Positions 52,296 through 61,077 of a stretch of 64,000 nucleotides of DNA are shown one piece after another (the first letter of the stretch is position 1; each line of letters begins with the position of its first letter). Both the position numbers and the translations under genes were made by a program. The notes beneath the pieces are model-generated. The model had not been told where the DNA came from and did not search any database. It saw nothing but the letters and a program-made list of their open reading frames with translations. This DNA comes from Lachnospiraceae bacterium (GTDB lineage Bacteria; Bacillota; Clostridia; Lachnospirales; Lachnospiraceae): NCBI GenBank assembly GCA_029225065.1, contig JAQXVT010000029.1, forward strand, positions 39,405 through 103,404. The letters are read 5' to 3'.

Positions 52296-53814
52296 CAACC
52301 AGCTTACGCTGCAGTCCATGCAGAATACAATTCCATGGCGTGAATGGGGCTATGAACTGGTGGGATTCGCGGAAAATGGAAATGAAGCCTGGGAAAAAAT
52401 CCAGGACTGTCAGCCGGATATCGTCATCCTCGATATCCATATGCCTGGCTTAAACGGACTTGAGGTCTCCTCTCTGATTCAGAAAATGGAGCACCCGCCG
52501 CTCATCATCCTGCTCTCCGCCTACGACAAATTTACGTATGCCAAGGCAGGGCTGCGGCTAGGCGTCTTCGATTATCTGCTTAAGCCCCTCGATACCGGCG
52601 AGCTGAAAATGATTCTCGATAAGGCATCGCGCTCCCTGCAGCGCACGCCAAAAGAGGCCGACAGCCTGCGGCGAGACTGGTGCGAAAAGCTTCTCATGGA
52701 AAGTGTCAGCGGCTGCAGCGGTACTGCACCGATGCTCGATGAGCACCTTGCACAGCAGTGGCATGCCTACGGCTACTCCCTCCTGCTGATCCGCAAATCT
52801 GCGGGGGAGGACGATGCATTCTCCGCGCTTCGATCTGACATCTGGGAACTTCTGAACGCGGAACATATGCTTTACCTGAATGCGGAGCAGAAGGAGGGCC
52901 GTCTTGTGCTGCTCGGTTTTCCTTCCCTGCGCCTCACACGGGACTATGACCTCGAGTCGATCTATCTGGCAAATGCGATTGTCGAGAAAGCCCGGAAACG
53001 CGCACTCGACATCTTTATCGGAATCAGCAACTATGCGCCAAACCTCACCGGCCTTGAAAAAATGTTTGAGCAGGCAGAATTTGCCGCAGAAAGCCGCTTT
53101 TTCCTGGAAAATAAAAATGTAATCCACTATCAGAGCGTCATGAGCAAAAGTGTTCACAATGAGTACGTGCTCAGCAAAAAAATGCAGGAACTCTTTCAGG
53201 CGCTTGGACGCCGGGAAGCAGACGACGTACTGAAATGTCTCGATGAGTTTACGGCACTTTTGGAGCAGGACAACCGCTACGATGTTGATTACGTCCGCAC
53301 GCTTTTTGTCCAGATCGCATTTTCTGTCTCGAGCATGCTCGACGGCCGTGGTGGAAAAAAGCTCAAAACGATGGAGTCCATTCAGGAGGAGATTCAGCAT
53401 ATTTCCAGCTTACACGACATGATCCGCTGGCTCCGGAAATACACAGAGAGCTGCATTTCCAGCTCCCGCCCGGATGCGCTCCCGCTCTCTGCCCAGACGA
53501 AGCGTGTGCTTGATTTCTTAAATATGAACTACATGAAGCCAATCTCTCTTGGCGATGCCGCAGCCGACGCCGGCATTTCCGAGAGCCACCTCTGCCGCCT
53601 GCTCAAAAATGAGACCGGCGAGACCTTCGTCAATATTTTAAATAAGATCCGCATTCAGAAGGCAGAGCATCTGATCGCCGCGGGCACCTACAAAGTCTAC
53701 GAGGTCGCCGAGCTGGTCGGATTCAGCAATTATGCGTATTTCTATCAGGTATTCCGAAAACTCGCAGGCGTAACGCCGACGGAATACTCGAAAAACCGCA
53801 GCCGGGCAAAATAA
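52264..53814 (+). CDS. YesN-type response regulator with AraC DNA-binding domain
   Basis: A 516-residue protein. The receiver is at 1-125 with phospho-acceptor Asp57 (VILDIHMPGLNG). The middle region (130-400) is a poorly conserved linker. The C-terminal AraC/XylS domain (about 415-516) has two helix-turn-helix motifs (ISLGDAAADAGISESHLCRLLKNETGETF and VYEVAELVGFSNYAYFYQVFRKLAGVTPTEY). It is the partner of the overlapping kinase and probably activates the ABC operon 137 bp downstream, whose -35 region is weak. Confidence 0.93.
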   Translation: MTKIKILIADDNQLTLQSMQNTIPWREWGYELVGFAENGNEAWEKIQDCQPDIVILDIHMPGLNGLEVSSLIQKMEHPPLIILLSAYDKFTYAKAGLRLGVFDYLLKPLDTGELKMILDKASRSLQRTPKEADSLRRDWCEKLLMESVSGCSGTAPMLDEHLAQQWHAYGYSLLLIRKSAGEDDAFSALRSDIWELLNAEHMLYLNAEQKEGRLVLLGFPSLRLTRDYDLESIYLANAIVEKARKRALDIFIGISNYAPNLTGLEKMFEQAEFAAESRFFLENKNVIHYQSVMSKSVHNEYVLSKKMQELFQALGRREADDVLKCLDEFTALLEQDNRYDVDYVRTLFVQIAFSVSSMLDGRGGKKLKTMESIQEEIQHISSLHDMIRWLRKYTESCISSSRPDALPLSAQTKRVLDFLNMNYMKPISLGDAAADAGISESHLCRLLKNETGETFVNILNKIRIQKAEHLIAAGTYKVYEVAELVGFSNYAYFYQVFRKLAGVTPTEYSKNRSRAK

Positions 53815-53874
53815 CAGATAAAAAAGCAAGATTTTAAATATCCGCTGCAAATAAAGTGGTAAAAAAGTGAATTT

Positions 53875-53940
53875 CCCCCTCCTCTTAATTGATGTATGAT
53901 AAGTTCATCTGAAACAAGAACATCTTTTAAGAGAAGGGGG
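53875..53940. repeat. Inverted repeat over the promoter/RBS of the binding-protein gene
   Basis: CCCCCTCCTCTTAA (53875-53888) and TTAAGAGAAGGGGG (53927-53940) pair with one mismatch. The right arm contains the ribosome site, and a TATGAT box lies in the loop at 53895-53900. Confidence 0.6.
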
Positions 53941-53950
53941 ATTCATTATT

Positions 53951-55216
53951 ATGAAACGAAAACTTACAAGTTTACTGCTCTGCGGAGCACTGGCAGCAAG
54001 CATGATGGCTGTACCGGCTGCAGCGGAAGAGACATCTGATCTTTCCGGAGAACTGACACTTCTGCATTACCTCACCGAGGATGCTAAGCTTCAGGCGCTG
54101 GACGATCTGATCGCAGGCTTCGAAGCAGAAAACCCGAACGTAACGGTAAATGCTGAGGCAGTCAGCATGGACAACTACCTTGATGTTATCAAGCTTCGTC
54201 TTTCTTCCGGAGATGCACCGGATATCATGTTCGGCGGACCTGGCACTTATCCGGAGCTCGTTAATTCAGGCTACATCATGGATCTGACAGACAAGGATTA
54301 CGTAAGCCGCGTATCCGAAGGCTCTCTGTCTCTGCAGAAGCTGGATGACAAGGTATATGCAGTTCCTCTTGATCAGATGGCAAACGTTGTATTCTACAAC
54401 AAGGACATCTTCAACGACCTGGGACTGAGCGTTCCGACTACCTACACAGAGTTCATTGATACCTGCAAGGCTTTAAAGGATGCCGGATATGCAGCATGTG
54501 CAGCAGGCTATCAGGATCAGATTTCCATCGGTGCAAACTTCTACACCATGTTCTACGGCACTCCGTACTTAAGCTGTGAGCACTACGTAGATGAGACACA
54601 GAATCAGGGCAAGAGCTGGAGCGAGTATCCGACCTTTGCACAGGCACTGACACAGTTCCGTGAGATCATCGGATACCAGAACGAGGACTGCAGAACAATC
54701 ACAACAGACCGTGCTGAGCAGATCTTCGCAAACGGCGAGTCCGGAATGATCATCATCGGTACCTGGGGACTTGGCGCAATCATGAACTACAACCCGGATC
54801 TCAACTGCGGCGGCTTCATTTATCCGTCAGAGGAAAATGCTGAGGACAACGCACTTCCGCTGAATACAGATGACTGCTGGATGATCATGAAGGATACTCC
54901 GAATGCTGAACTTGCAGATGCTTTCTTTGAGTATATGACACGTAAAGATGTCAATGCAAACTGGATCGGAACTGTTGGACAGTTAAGTGCCCTTGACGGC
55001 GTTGAGGCAACTCAGCTTCCGGCAGCTGCAGCTGATATCGCAAACCTGATCAACGATGGATGCAACGTATCCATGTGGACACAGTACGGCGCTCCGAGCG
55101 GACAGTACAGCACAGCTTATTACAACTGCCTGCAGGACTACGCAGTTTCTGACACAATGACAGTCGATGAATTTGTTGAAAATCTCGACAACGAATACGC
55201 AGCAGCCAGCAAATAA
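53951..55216 (+). CDS. Sugar ABC transporter solute-binding protein
   Basis: A 421-residue extracellular protein. Signal peptide (MKRKLTSLLLCGALAASMMAVPAAA) is followed by a cluster-B fold (ELTLLHYLTEDAKLQALDDLIAGFEAENPNVTV, DIMFGGPGTYPELVNSGYIMDLT, AVPLDQMANVVFYNKDIFNDLGLSVPTTY). There is no lipobox cysteine. It is the first gene of the operon controlled by the adjacent two-component system, with a strong RBS (AGAAGGGGGATTC). Confidence 0.93.
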   Translation: MKRKLTSLLLCGALAASMMAVPAAAEETSDLSGELTLLHYLTEDAKLQALDDLIAGFEAENPNVTVNAEAVSMDNYLDVIKLRLSSGDAPDIMFGGPGTYPELVNSGYIMDLTDKDYVSRVSEGSLSLQKLDDKVYAVPLDQMANVVFYNKDIFNDLGLSVPTTYTEFIDTCKALKDAGYAACAAGYQDQISIGANFYTMFYGTPYLSCEHYVDETQNQGKSWSEYPTFAQALTQFREIIGYQNEDCRTITTDRAEQIFANGESGMIIIGTWGLGAIMNYNPDLNCGGFIYPSEENAEDNALPLNTDDCWMIMKDTPNAELADAFFEYMTRKDVNANWIGTVGQLSALDGVEATQLPAAAADIANLINDGCNVSMWTQYGAPSGQYSTAYYNCLQDYAVSDTMTVDEFVENLDNEYAAASK

Positions 55217-55232
55217 CATGTTTCAACTATCA

Positions 55233-55262
55233 GGGGGCATCCGGCTGGATGCCCCCTTCTCT
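55233..55262 (+). terminator. Intercistronic attenuator after the binding-protein gene
   Basis: GGGGGCATCC-GGCT-GGATGCCCCC perfect stem followed by TTCTCTTT, between binding protein and permease genes. Confidence 0.8.
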
Positions 55263-55294
55263 TTACCCATACTCTTCTCTGGAAAGGACACCCT

Positions 55295-56152
55295 ATGAAA
55301 AAAAAGATAAACTGGAAAAAAGAATTGATGGATTTCAGTTTTCTGGCACCTTCCCTGATTCTGTTTCTGTTCATTATCCTGATTCCTCTTGTAAGAGGCG
55401 TTCAGTATACCTTTACGAACTGGGACGGTCTGATGCCGAAGCTGAATTACGTCGGACTGAAAAACTATATTACCGTTATTCATGACAAGGATCTGATTCA
55501 GCCGATCTGCAATACCATTTTATTTACCCTCGTCACTGTCGTTGCCATCAACGTCATCGGTCTTGCCGTTGCGATGGCTGTAAATAAAGAATTCAAAGGC
55601 GTAAACATAATCAAAAGTATTATCTTTATCCCTCTCGTTGTCAGCCTCGTGCTGGTATCGCAGATGTGGATGTACGTATACAGTGATTTCTTCTCCATGC
55701 TTGGCTGGAAGAGCCCGCTGATTGACAAAAAGACCTCTATGCTCGGCCTGTGTATCATGAGTATCTGGCGTGAAAGCGGACTTGCCATGATGATCTACCT
55801 GGCCGGACTGAAAAATATCCCGACAGAGATCAACGAAGCAGCCATCATCGACGGAGCTGGCTTCTGGCAGAGATTCCGCAACGTTACTGTTCCGTTCCTC
55901 GCACCGGCATTTACCTACTGTATTCCGCTCTGGCTCGCAGCCGGACTTCGTATGTACGATTACTCCTTCGTGGCAACCTCCGGCGGACCGCAGCACTCTA
56001 CAGAAACGATGGCATACTACATTTACAGCTACCTCTTCCCGTACAATAAAGTCGGTTACGGCCAGACCGTTGCTGTGCTCTACCTGGTTGTATGTATCAT
56101 CCTTTCCAATTTCGTGACAAGAACATTAAGAAAGAGGGAATTTGAACAATGA
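55295..56152 (+). CDS. Carbohydrate ABC transporter permease (MalF type)
   Basis: A 285-residue protein with six membrane helices. The EAA loop is NIPTEINEAAIIDGAGFWQRFRNVTVPFLAP, and FVATSGGPQHSTETMAYYIY is the usual MalF-type C-terminal motif. ATG 55295 follows GGAAAGGACACCCT. The ATPase subunit is not in the window. Confidence 0.93.
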   Translation: MKKKINWKKELMDFSFLAPSLILFLFIILIPLVRGVQYTFTNWDGLMPKLNYVGLKNYITVIHDKDLIQPICNTILFTLVTVVAINVIGLAVAMAVNKEFKGVNIIKSIIFIPLVVSLVLVSQMWMYVYSDFFSMLGWKSPLIDKKTSMLGLCIMSIWRESGLAMMIYLAGLKNIPTEINEAAIIDGAGFWQRFRNVTVPFLAPAFTYCIPLWLAAGLRMYDYSFVATSGGPQHSTETMAYYIYSYLFPYNKVGYGQTVAVLYLVVCIILSNFVTRTLRKREFEQ

Positions 56153-56985
56153 TAAAAACACCGAAAGCTCGAATTTTAAATGCGATCCGGGTTCTGGCAT
56201 TGTCGTTCCTGGCCCTGATCTGCCTGGCACCGTTTTACGTTGCCGTCTGCTACGCCTTCAAATCAAAGGTTGATTTTGCACAGACAAAGCTGGCCTTTCC
56301 GACCAAGCTTTATCTCGGAAACTTTATAGATGCCTTAAACGTACGAAACTTCTTTGATTCCGTCAGAAACAGTGCAGTCGTTGCTGTTTTCATGGTAATC
56401 ATCATTATCTTGTTCTGCTCTTCCGGTGCTTATATCATCGCAAGAAAGAACAATAAATTTTACAACGCAGTTTACTATGTTTTCCAGCTCGTCATTCTGA
56501 TTCCGTTCCAGACGGTTATGTTCCCTCTGTACAAGGAACTGAGCTCCATCGGTGCACTGAATACGCTGTGGGGTCTGTGCCTTGCCCAGGCCGGTGTCAA
56601 TGTCGGGTACTACGTCTTCCTCTACACCGGATTCATCAAAAATGTGCCGATCTCACTGGAAGAAGCCTCTGCAATCGACGGATGCAACCGCTATCAGACC
56701 TTCTTCTACGTCGTGTTCCCACTGCTCAAGCCGATCACTATGACTTCGATCGTGCTTGCTTTCCTGGCTTCCTGGAATGATTTCATCATCTCCATGATTA
56801 TCTGTCAGAAGCTGGATCGCCGTACTCTTCCGCTGATGCAGTTTTACTTCTTCGGTGAATATTCCGCAAACGTCAGCGTAGCTTTCGCGGCCTCCCTGAT
56901 CGCAATGGTTCCGGCTGTTATCATATATTTCTGTGCACAGAAGTATATTGTAGCCGGTATGACAGCAGGCGCAGTAAAGTCATGA
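56149..56985 (+). CDS. Carbohydrate ABC transporter permease (MalG type)
   Basis: A 278-residue protein overlapping the previous gene by four bases. The EAA loop is NVPISLEEASAIDGCNRYQTFFYVVFPLLKP, with six helices, ending in AQKYIVAGMTAGAVKS. It completes the importer and is followed by a strong terminator. Confidence 0.93.
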   Translation: MIKTPKARILNAIRVLALSFLALICLAPFYVAVCYAFKSKVDFAQTKLAFPTKLYLGNFIDALNVRNFFDSVRNSAVVAVFMVIIIILFCSSGAYIIARKNNKFYNAVYYVFQLVILIPFQTVMFPLYKELSSIGALNTLWGLCLAQAGVNVGYYVFLYTGFIKNVPISLEEASAIDGCNRYQTFFYVVFPLLKPITMTSIVLAFLASWNDFIISMIICQKLDRRTLPLMQFYFFGEYSANVSVAFAASLIAMVPAVIIYFCAQKYIVAGMTAGAVKS

Positions 56986-57076
56986 CGATGTACAGGCTGC
57001 CAGATACGGTATTGATTCGTAATCCTGTTGCGGCCTGACATCATTAAATGTTCAACTCAGTAACAAGAAGCTCTGG

Positions 57077-57125
57077 CAGGCAAGTCTCACCTCGTACCAC
57101 AAAAGATGAGACTTGCCTGTTTTAT
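57077..57125 (+). terminator. Terminator after the ABC permease genes
   Basis: CAGGCAAGTCTCA and TGAGACTTGCCTG form a perfect 13-bp stem with a 17-base loop, followed by TTTTATAAAAC. Confidence 0.88.
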
Positions 57126-57226
57126 AAAACAATCAAATCTGCTTTTCCAAAAAGCGCAATTAATCACAGTGCTTTTCTGACATTGTTATCATGAAAGCTT
57201 ATAAACAAACTATAGGAGGATTTGCT

Positions 57227-58327
57227 ATGAAACGAAAATGGACTGAGGATGAGATCTGGGCGTGGTACAAAGAACAGCCATGGATCTCCGGCTTTAACTT
57301 CATCCCAAGCGGAGCTATGGACGGCGCAGTCTGGCTTCTGCAGGAATACGACCATGAAAACGCATTCCGCGATGCTGCAAAGGAGATTGCACTTGCAGCC
57401 AGTCTTGGACTCAACAGTGTCCGCTTCTTCGTGCCGTTCTATCTCTGGCGCGTGCAGCACGATTCATTTATGAAAAACTTTGAGCAGCTGCTTGCTCTGC
57501 TCGACCGATACCATATGACGATGATGCCGACGCTCTTCAACGACTGCTGCGTTGCAAAATCCAAATACGCGGATACGATTCTCGGACCGCAGCCGGAGCC
57601 GGTACCGGGCTACTTCGGCGGCACTGCTGTCACGCCATTCGACAGCGATACCCAAAACGGGGATACCGTAGGCTATGACATCACGGATGAGCCGGAGATG
57701 GAGCCGGTCGTAGAAGCCTATGTAAGAGAAATGGCACGTACCTTTGGAAAAGACAAACGAATCCTGATCTGGAATGTCTGGAATGAGGCCGGCAACTCCC
57801 AGCGTATGGAAAAATCTGTTCCTCTGATGAGGAAGGTCTTTGGCTGGATGCGTGAGGAGGACGTCATGCAGCCGCTGACTGCCGATGTCTGGGGTGCAGG
57901 CGCTGACCATCCGTACGGCTGGCTGAAAAACCCTGGCATCTACGCTGAAGTGGAGCGTGTGGCAATCGATCTTTCCGATATCATTTCCTTCCACTTCTAC
58001 GGTGATTACTCGCATGCCAGAATGTATATTGACTGCTTAAAGCAGTTCGGACGCCCACTCGTCAATACAGAATGGATGCACCGTCCGTACCGCAGCCTGA
58101 TTCAGACCCATCTGCCGCTGTGGAAAAAGGAAAAGATCGGCAGCTATTTCTTTGGCTTCGTAAACGGCAAGGCACAGTTCAACTACGTATGGGAATTCAT
58201 CAAAAATCTGCCGGATATCGATACCAGACTGTGGATGCACGATATCTTCCATTCCGATTTTACTCCATACGATGACGAAGAGATCGAAGTCATCAAAGAG
58301 TGCAACAAAGATAAGAAAATTTTCTAA
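57227..58327 (+). CDS. TIM-barrel glycoside hydrolase (GH5/GH2-like, clan A)
   Basis: A 366-residue cytoplasmic enzyme starting at ATG 57227 behind TATAGGAGGATTTGCT; an upstream in-frame ATG lacks a site. LGLNSVRFFVPFYLW (strand 2), the acid/base Glu in ILIWNVWNEAGNS and the nucleophile Glu in PLVNTEWMHRPY mark a clan A retaining glycosidase. Similar Lachnospiraceae proteins are usually labelled 1,4-beta-xylanase without proof. Real substrate is unknown. It follows the transporter operon after a terminator and may have its own promoter. Confidence 0.8.
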   Translation: MKRKWTEDEIWAWYKEQPWISGFNFIPSGAMDGAVWLLQEYDHENAFRDAAKEIALAASLGLNSVRFFVPFYLWRVQHDSFMKNFEQLLALLDRYHMTMMPTLFNDCCVAKSKYADTILGPQPEPVPGYFGGTAVTPFDSDTQNGDTVGYDITDEPEMEPVVEAYVREMARTFGKDKRILIWNVWNEAGNSQRMEKSVPLMRKVFGWMREEDVMQPLTADVWGAGADHPYGWLKNPGIYAEVERVAIDLSDIISFHFYGDYSHARMYIDCLKQFGRPLVNTEWMHRPYRSLIQTHLPLWKKEKIGSYFFGFVNGKAQFNYVWEFIKNLPDIDTRLWMHDIFHSDFTPYDDEEIEVIKECNKDKKIF

Positions 58328-58337
58328 GCTGCAAAGC

Positions 58338-58377
58338 AAAACAGCATCCGGGAACCGACCGATTCCCGGATGCTGTT
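58338..58377. terminator. Bidirectional terminator between convergent glycan operons
   Basis: AAACAGCATCCGGGAA and TTCCCGGATGCTGTTT form a perfect 16-bp stem with an 8-base loop; T-rich tracts follow on both strands. Confidence 0.9.
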
Positions 58378-58429
58378 TCTGCTTTTATTCTTTTTTATAA
58401 TCAATTGACCGGGTATCCGATATCCGTAC

Positions 58430-59692
58430 TTACTCCTCTGCCGGTGTTGCTGAAGCCCAGTACGCCTGTACTTCATCTGCCAGTCCCTGACGGTCAATCG
58501 CACCTGCAAGGTATTTCTGCATAGCAGCACCTACGATTGAGAGATGGTCGTCCGGATCGTGGCTGTAATTGCTGACCATCAGGCCCTCATCTGCATAATT
58601 CTTTACACTCTGACCAAACGGGTTTACAACGGAGCAGTCATTATTTGCAAACGGAGAAATCATATCACAGTCCTCAGAGATAAATTTCTTTCCTTCCTCG
58701 TCATATACCAGCCAGTTCAGGAAATCCTTCGCAGCCTGACGCTGTTCATCGGTTGTATACTCAGAAGCATCGATCATAAAGAACTTGGAACCGCCGCCAA
58801 CCAGCTTCAGATTATATCCATCCTCCGTATTTTCCGGAAGCGGCATCTCGCCGAGTTTGTCGGTATAATCAAAATCATTTACATCTCCCCATGCCCAGCA
58901 GCCGTCAAACAGGAATGCGATCTCGCCCTCTGCGAGCTTCTGCTGTGATACCTCGCGCTCCGCTGCAGCTGCAGCATCTCCTGCATAATTGTACTTCATC
59001 AGCACATCAAACGTATCCATCACGGCATTAAAACGCTCATCGTTCATCAGATCTGCGCTTCCGTCATAAAGCGTTTTTACAAATGCATCCGGATCCTCTC
59101 TCTGCTCATAGACCTGCTGGAAATAATGTGCTCCTAAGGACCAGTCCTCCTTCTGAACTGCGATCGGATACTCCATGCCGCCTGCTACCAGTTCATCCAG
59201 CAGCGCTGTAAATGCATCCAAAGTCGCATAATCCTCCGGAACAAATTCCTTTCCGGTGATCGCTTCAATTGCATTTGCATTGTACAGAAGTCCGCGTGCC
59301 TCAATGCATACCGGGAAGCCCTTGATCTGTCCGTCTACCGAGATCGCATAATTGGTATCTGCCGTCCATTTCTCATCGCTTAAATCCGCGCCAAGCTCTG
59401 CGCCGAGCGAATACACATCCTTCTCGTCTACCATCATCAGTGTATACGGATCATTTGCCGCATATCTCGTTGCCAGATGTGCAGACACTGTATCATTGCT
59501 GTAGTACGCCTCAATATTGACGCCGTTCTTTTCCCCATACGCTTCGCATGCTGCCTCCAGCTGCTCCTGAATTTCATTCTTGGAATTGTAGATTGTAAAA
59601 GATACTTCCTCCGCCTGTACGTTCGGAGCTGCGCATACTGCAAATGTGCATGCCATTGTTGCTGCCATCAGACCTGAAATTGTTTTTTTCAT
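58430..59692 (-). CDS. Solute-binding protein without partner permeases
   Basis: A 420-residue extracellular protein. Start at 59692 (MKKTISGLMAATMACTFAVC) because GGAGGG lies seven bases before; two ATGs just upstream are too close. The mature fold is of sugar-binding type (SFTIYNSKNEIQEQLEAACEAYGEKNGVNIEAYYS, KGFPVCIEARGLLYNANAIEAITG, AFLFDGCWAWGDVN). No lipobox. It is the last gene of the alpha-galactosidase operon. No permease gene accompanies it, so it may share the permeases encoded at 55295-56985 or act as a sensor or scavenger. Confidence 0.88.
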   Translation of the reverse strand: MKKTISGLMAATMACTFAVCAAPNVQAEEVSFTIYNSKNEIQEQLEAACEAYGEKNGVNIEAYYSNDTVSAHLATRYAANDPYTLMMVDEKDVYSLGAELGADLSDEKWTADTNYAISVDGQIKGFPVCIEARGLLYNANAIEAITGKEFVPEDYATLDAFTALLDELVAGGMEYPIAVQKEDWSLGAHYFQQVYEQREDPDAFVKTLYDGSADLMNDERFNAVMDTFDVLMKYNYAGDAAAAAEREVSQQKLAEGEIAFLFDGCWAWGDVNDFDYTDKLGEMPLPENTEDGYNLKLVGGGSKFFMIDASEYTTDEQRQAAKDFLNWLVYDEEGKKFISEDCDMISPFANNDCSVVNPFGQSVKNYADEGLMVSNYSHDPDDHLSIVGAAMQKYLAGAIDRQGLADEVQAYWASATPAEE

Positions 59693-59719
59693 TTTCATTC
59701 CCTCCATAATTATACATAT

Positions 59720-59923
59720 TTACTTCACAAACAGGGTACAGATCCCTGTCTCATAAAAATACTGAATCAAACCAGTCAGCTTTTCCCGCGTTGTAGACAA
59801 TTCTTCTGCCAGACAATCCAGACAGAGATACGTCACAGCGCTGCGGGAAATCAGTTTTCTGTACAGAGAAATCTCATCCGTTTCCAGAAATGCTCCGCAT
59901 TTCCTGCATTGATGCTCTGTCAT
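59720..59923 (-). CDS. Zinc-ribbon mini-protein of the glycosidase operon
   Basis: A 67-residue protein starting at ATG 59923 behind GAAGGAAGGATAAAATTT, five bases after the alpha-galactosidase stop. Two CxxC knuckles (QCRKCGAFL at 6-9 and LCLDCLAEE) flank LYRKLISRSAVTY. Similar mini-proteins accompany glycosidase and sugar-transport operons in Lachnospiraceae, role unknown. It could be a small regulator or adaptor. Confidence 0.72.
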   Translation of the reverse strand: MTEHQCRKCGAFLETDEISLYRKLISRSAVTYLCLDCLAEELSTTREKLTGLIQYFYETGICTLFVK

Positions 59924-59928
59924 AAATT

Positions 59929-61077
59929 TTATCCTTCCTTCACAAGGCGGCACCGGTAAACCATACAGCCATGTGGCTCTACCACCGGAGCTAAAAATTC
60001 TCTGCAAACACCAATATCCTTCCCTGCAATACAGTCACGAACCTCAAGTGCGTACCCGGATGATGTCGAAAGACCAAGATCCCAGAAGTTCAGTACTGCC
60101 TTTGCCTTCGCATCCCCAAAGTTGAAAAATCCCAGTGCATAGTCCCCATTTGCCAGCGGCTTTTCCAGAATAAAGACATCTGGATTGGCATAAACCGGAA
60201 TTTTGGAGCAGCTGTGTCCCGCCGCATCCTGATTCAGAGCAATCACTTCCTGATTCATCAGAATCTTCTTTGTCTCCTCGGTCATCGAGCGCACATCACA
60301 GCCGATGATCAGCGGCGAATTCATCATTGCCCAAAGCGCAAAATGCGTCTGATACTCTGTATCTGTGCAGCCTCCTACGGATGTCTCCGGGTTCAGTCCC
60401 TTTCCATGCATGCCGACCACCAGCATATCCATATCATTGAAGCAATCCGGTCCGCCATATCCCTGGAGCTCCATCTGGGAAAGCGCAATTTTCGAAATGG
60501 AATTCCAGGAATCCTGAATGTCTACTGTTGAGCGGAATGTGTGAGCTCCCGACGAGCGGATCCACTTATGCACATCCTCCGTCCCCCACTGACACGCAGC
60601 GAGCAAAATCTCTCTTCCGGATGCCCGAAGCGCCATGGCAATTCTCTTGTAGAGAACCTCTGATGGCGTAGTGCCGGGACGGTAGCAGTTGTCAAACTTC
60701 AGGTAGTCTACACCCCACTGTGCATACTGCTTCGCATCCTCAAATTCATGTTCAAAGCTTCCCGGATATCCCCCGCAGGTATGTGTCCCACAGCAGGAAT
60801 AAATTCCGAATTTCAATCCTTTTTTGTGGATATACTCAATGACCGGTTCAATTCCCCGCGGAAATTTTTCCGGATCCGGCACCTGCCGGCCATTTTCCTC
60901 TCTCTGTCTTGCAAGCCAGCCATCGTCCACAATCAGGTACTGATAACCAGCTGCTGCCAGTCCCTGTTCTACCATGGCATCGGCAACCGAGCACAGAAGC
61001 TCATCATTTACCTTGTCAAAAAAAGTATTCCAGGAATTCCACCCCATAGGCGGCGTTTTTGCGATCATCTCACCCAT
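59929..61077 (-). CDS. Alpha-galactosidase, GH27
   Basis: A 382-residue cytoplasmic enzyme. N-terminus TPPMGWNSWNTF and IVDDGWL, nucleophile Asp129 in DYLKFDNCY and acid/base Asp186 in RSTVDIQDSW are the GH27 signatures; the C-terminal beta-sandwich is complete. Start at 61077 follows AAGGAGATACAAA and overlaps the AraC regulator gene by 8 bases. It removes terminal alpha-galactose from oligosaccharides such as raffinose-type sugars or galactomannan fragments. Confidence 0.94.
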   Translation of the reverse strand: MGEMIAKTPPMGWNSWNTFFDKVNDELLCSVADAMVEQGLAAAGYQYLIVDDGWLARQREENGRQVPDPEKFPRGIEPVIEYIHKKGLKFGIYSCCGTHTCGGYPGSFEHEFEDAKQYAQWGVDYLKFDNCYRPGTTPSEVLYKRIAMALRASGREILLAACQWGTEDVHKWIRSSGAHTFRSTVDIQDSWNSISKIALSQMELQGYGGPDCFNDMDMLVVGMHGKGLNPETSVGGCTDTEYQTHFALWAMMNSPLIIGCDVRSMTEETKKILMNQEVIALNQDAAGHSCSKIPVYANPDVFILEKPLANGDYALGFFNFGDAKAKAVLNFWDLGLSTSSGYALEVRDCIAGKDIGVCREFLAPVVEPHGCMVYRCRLVKEG

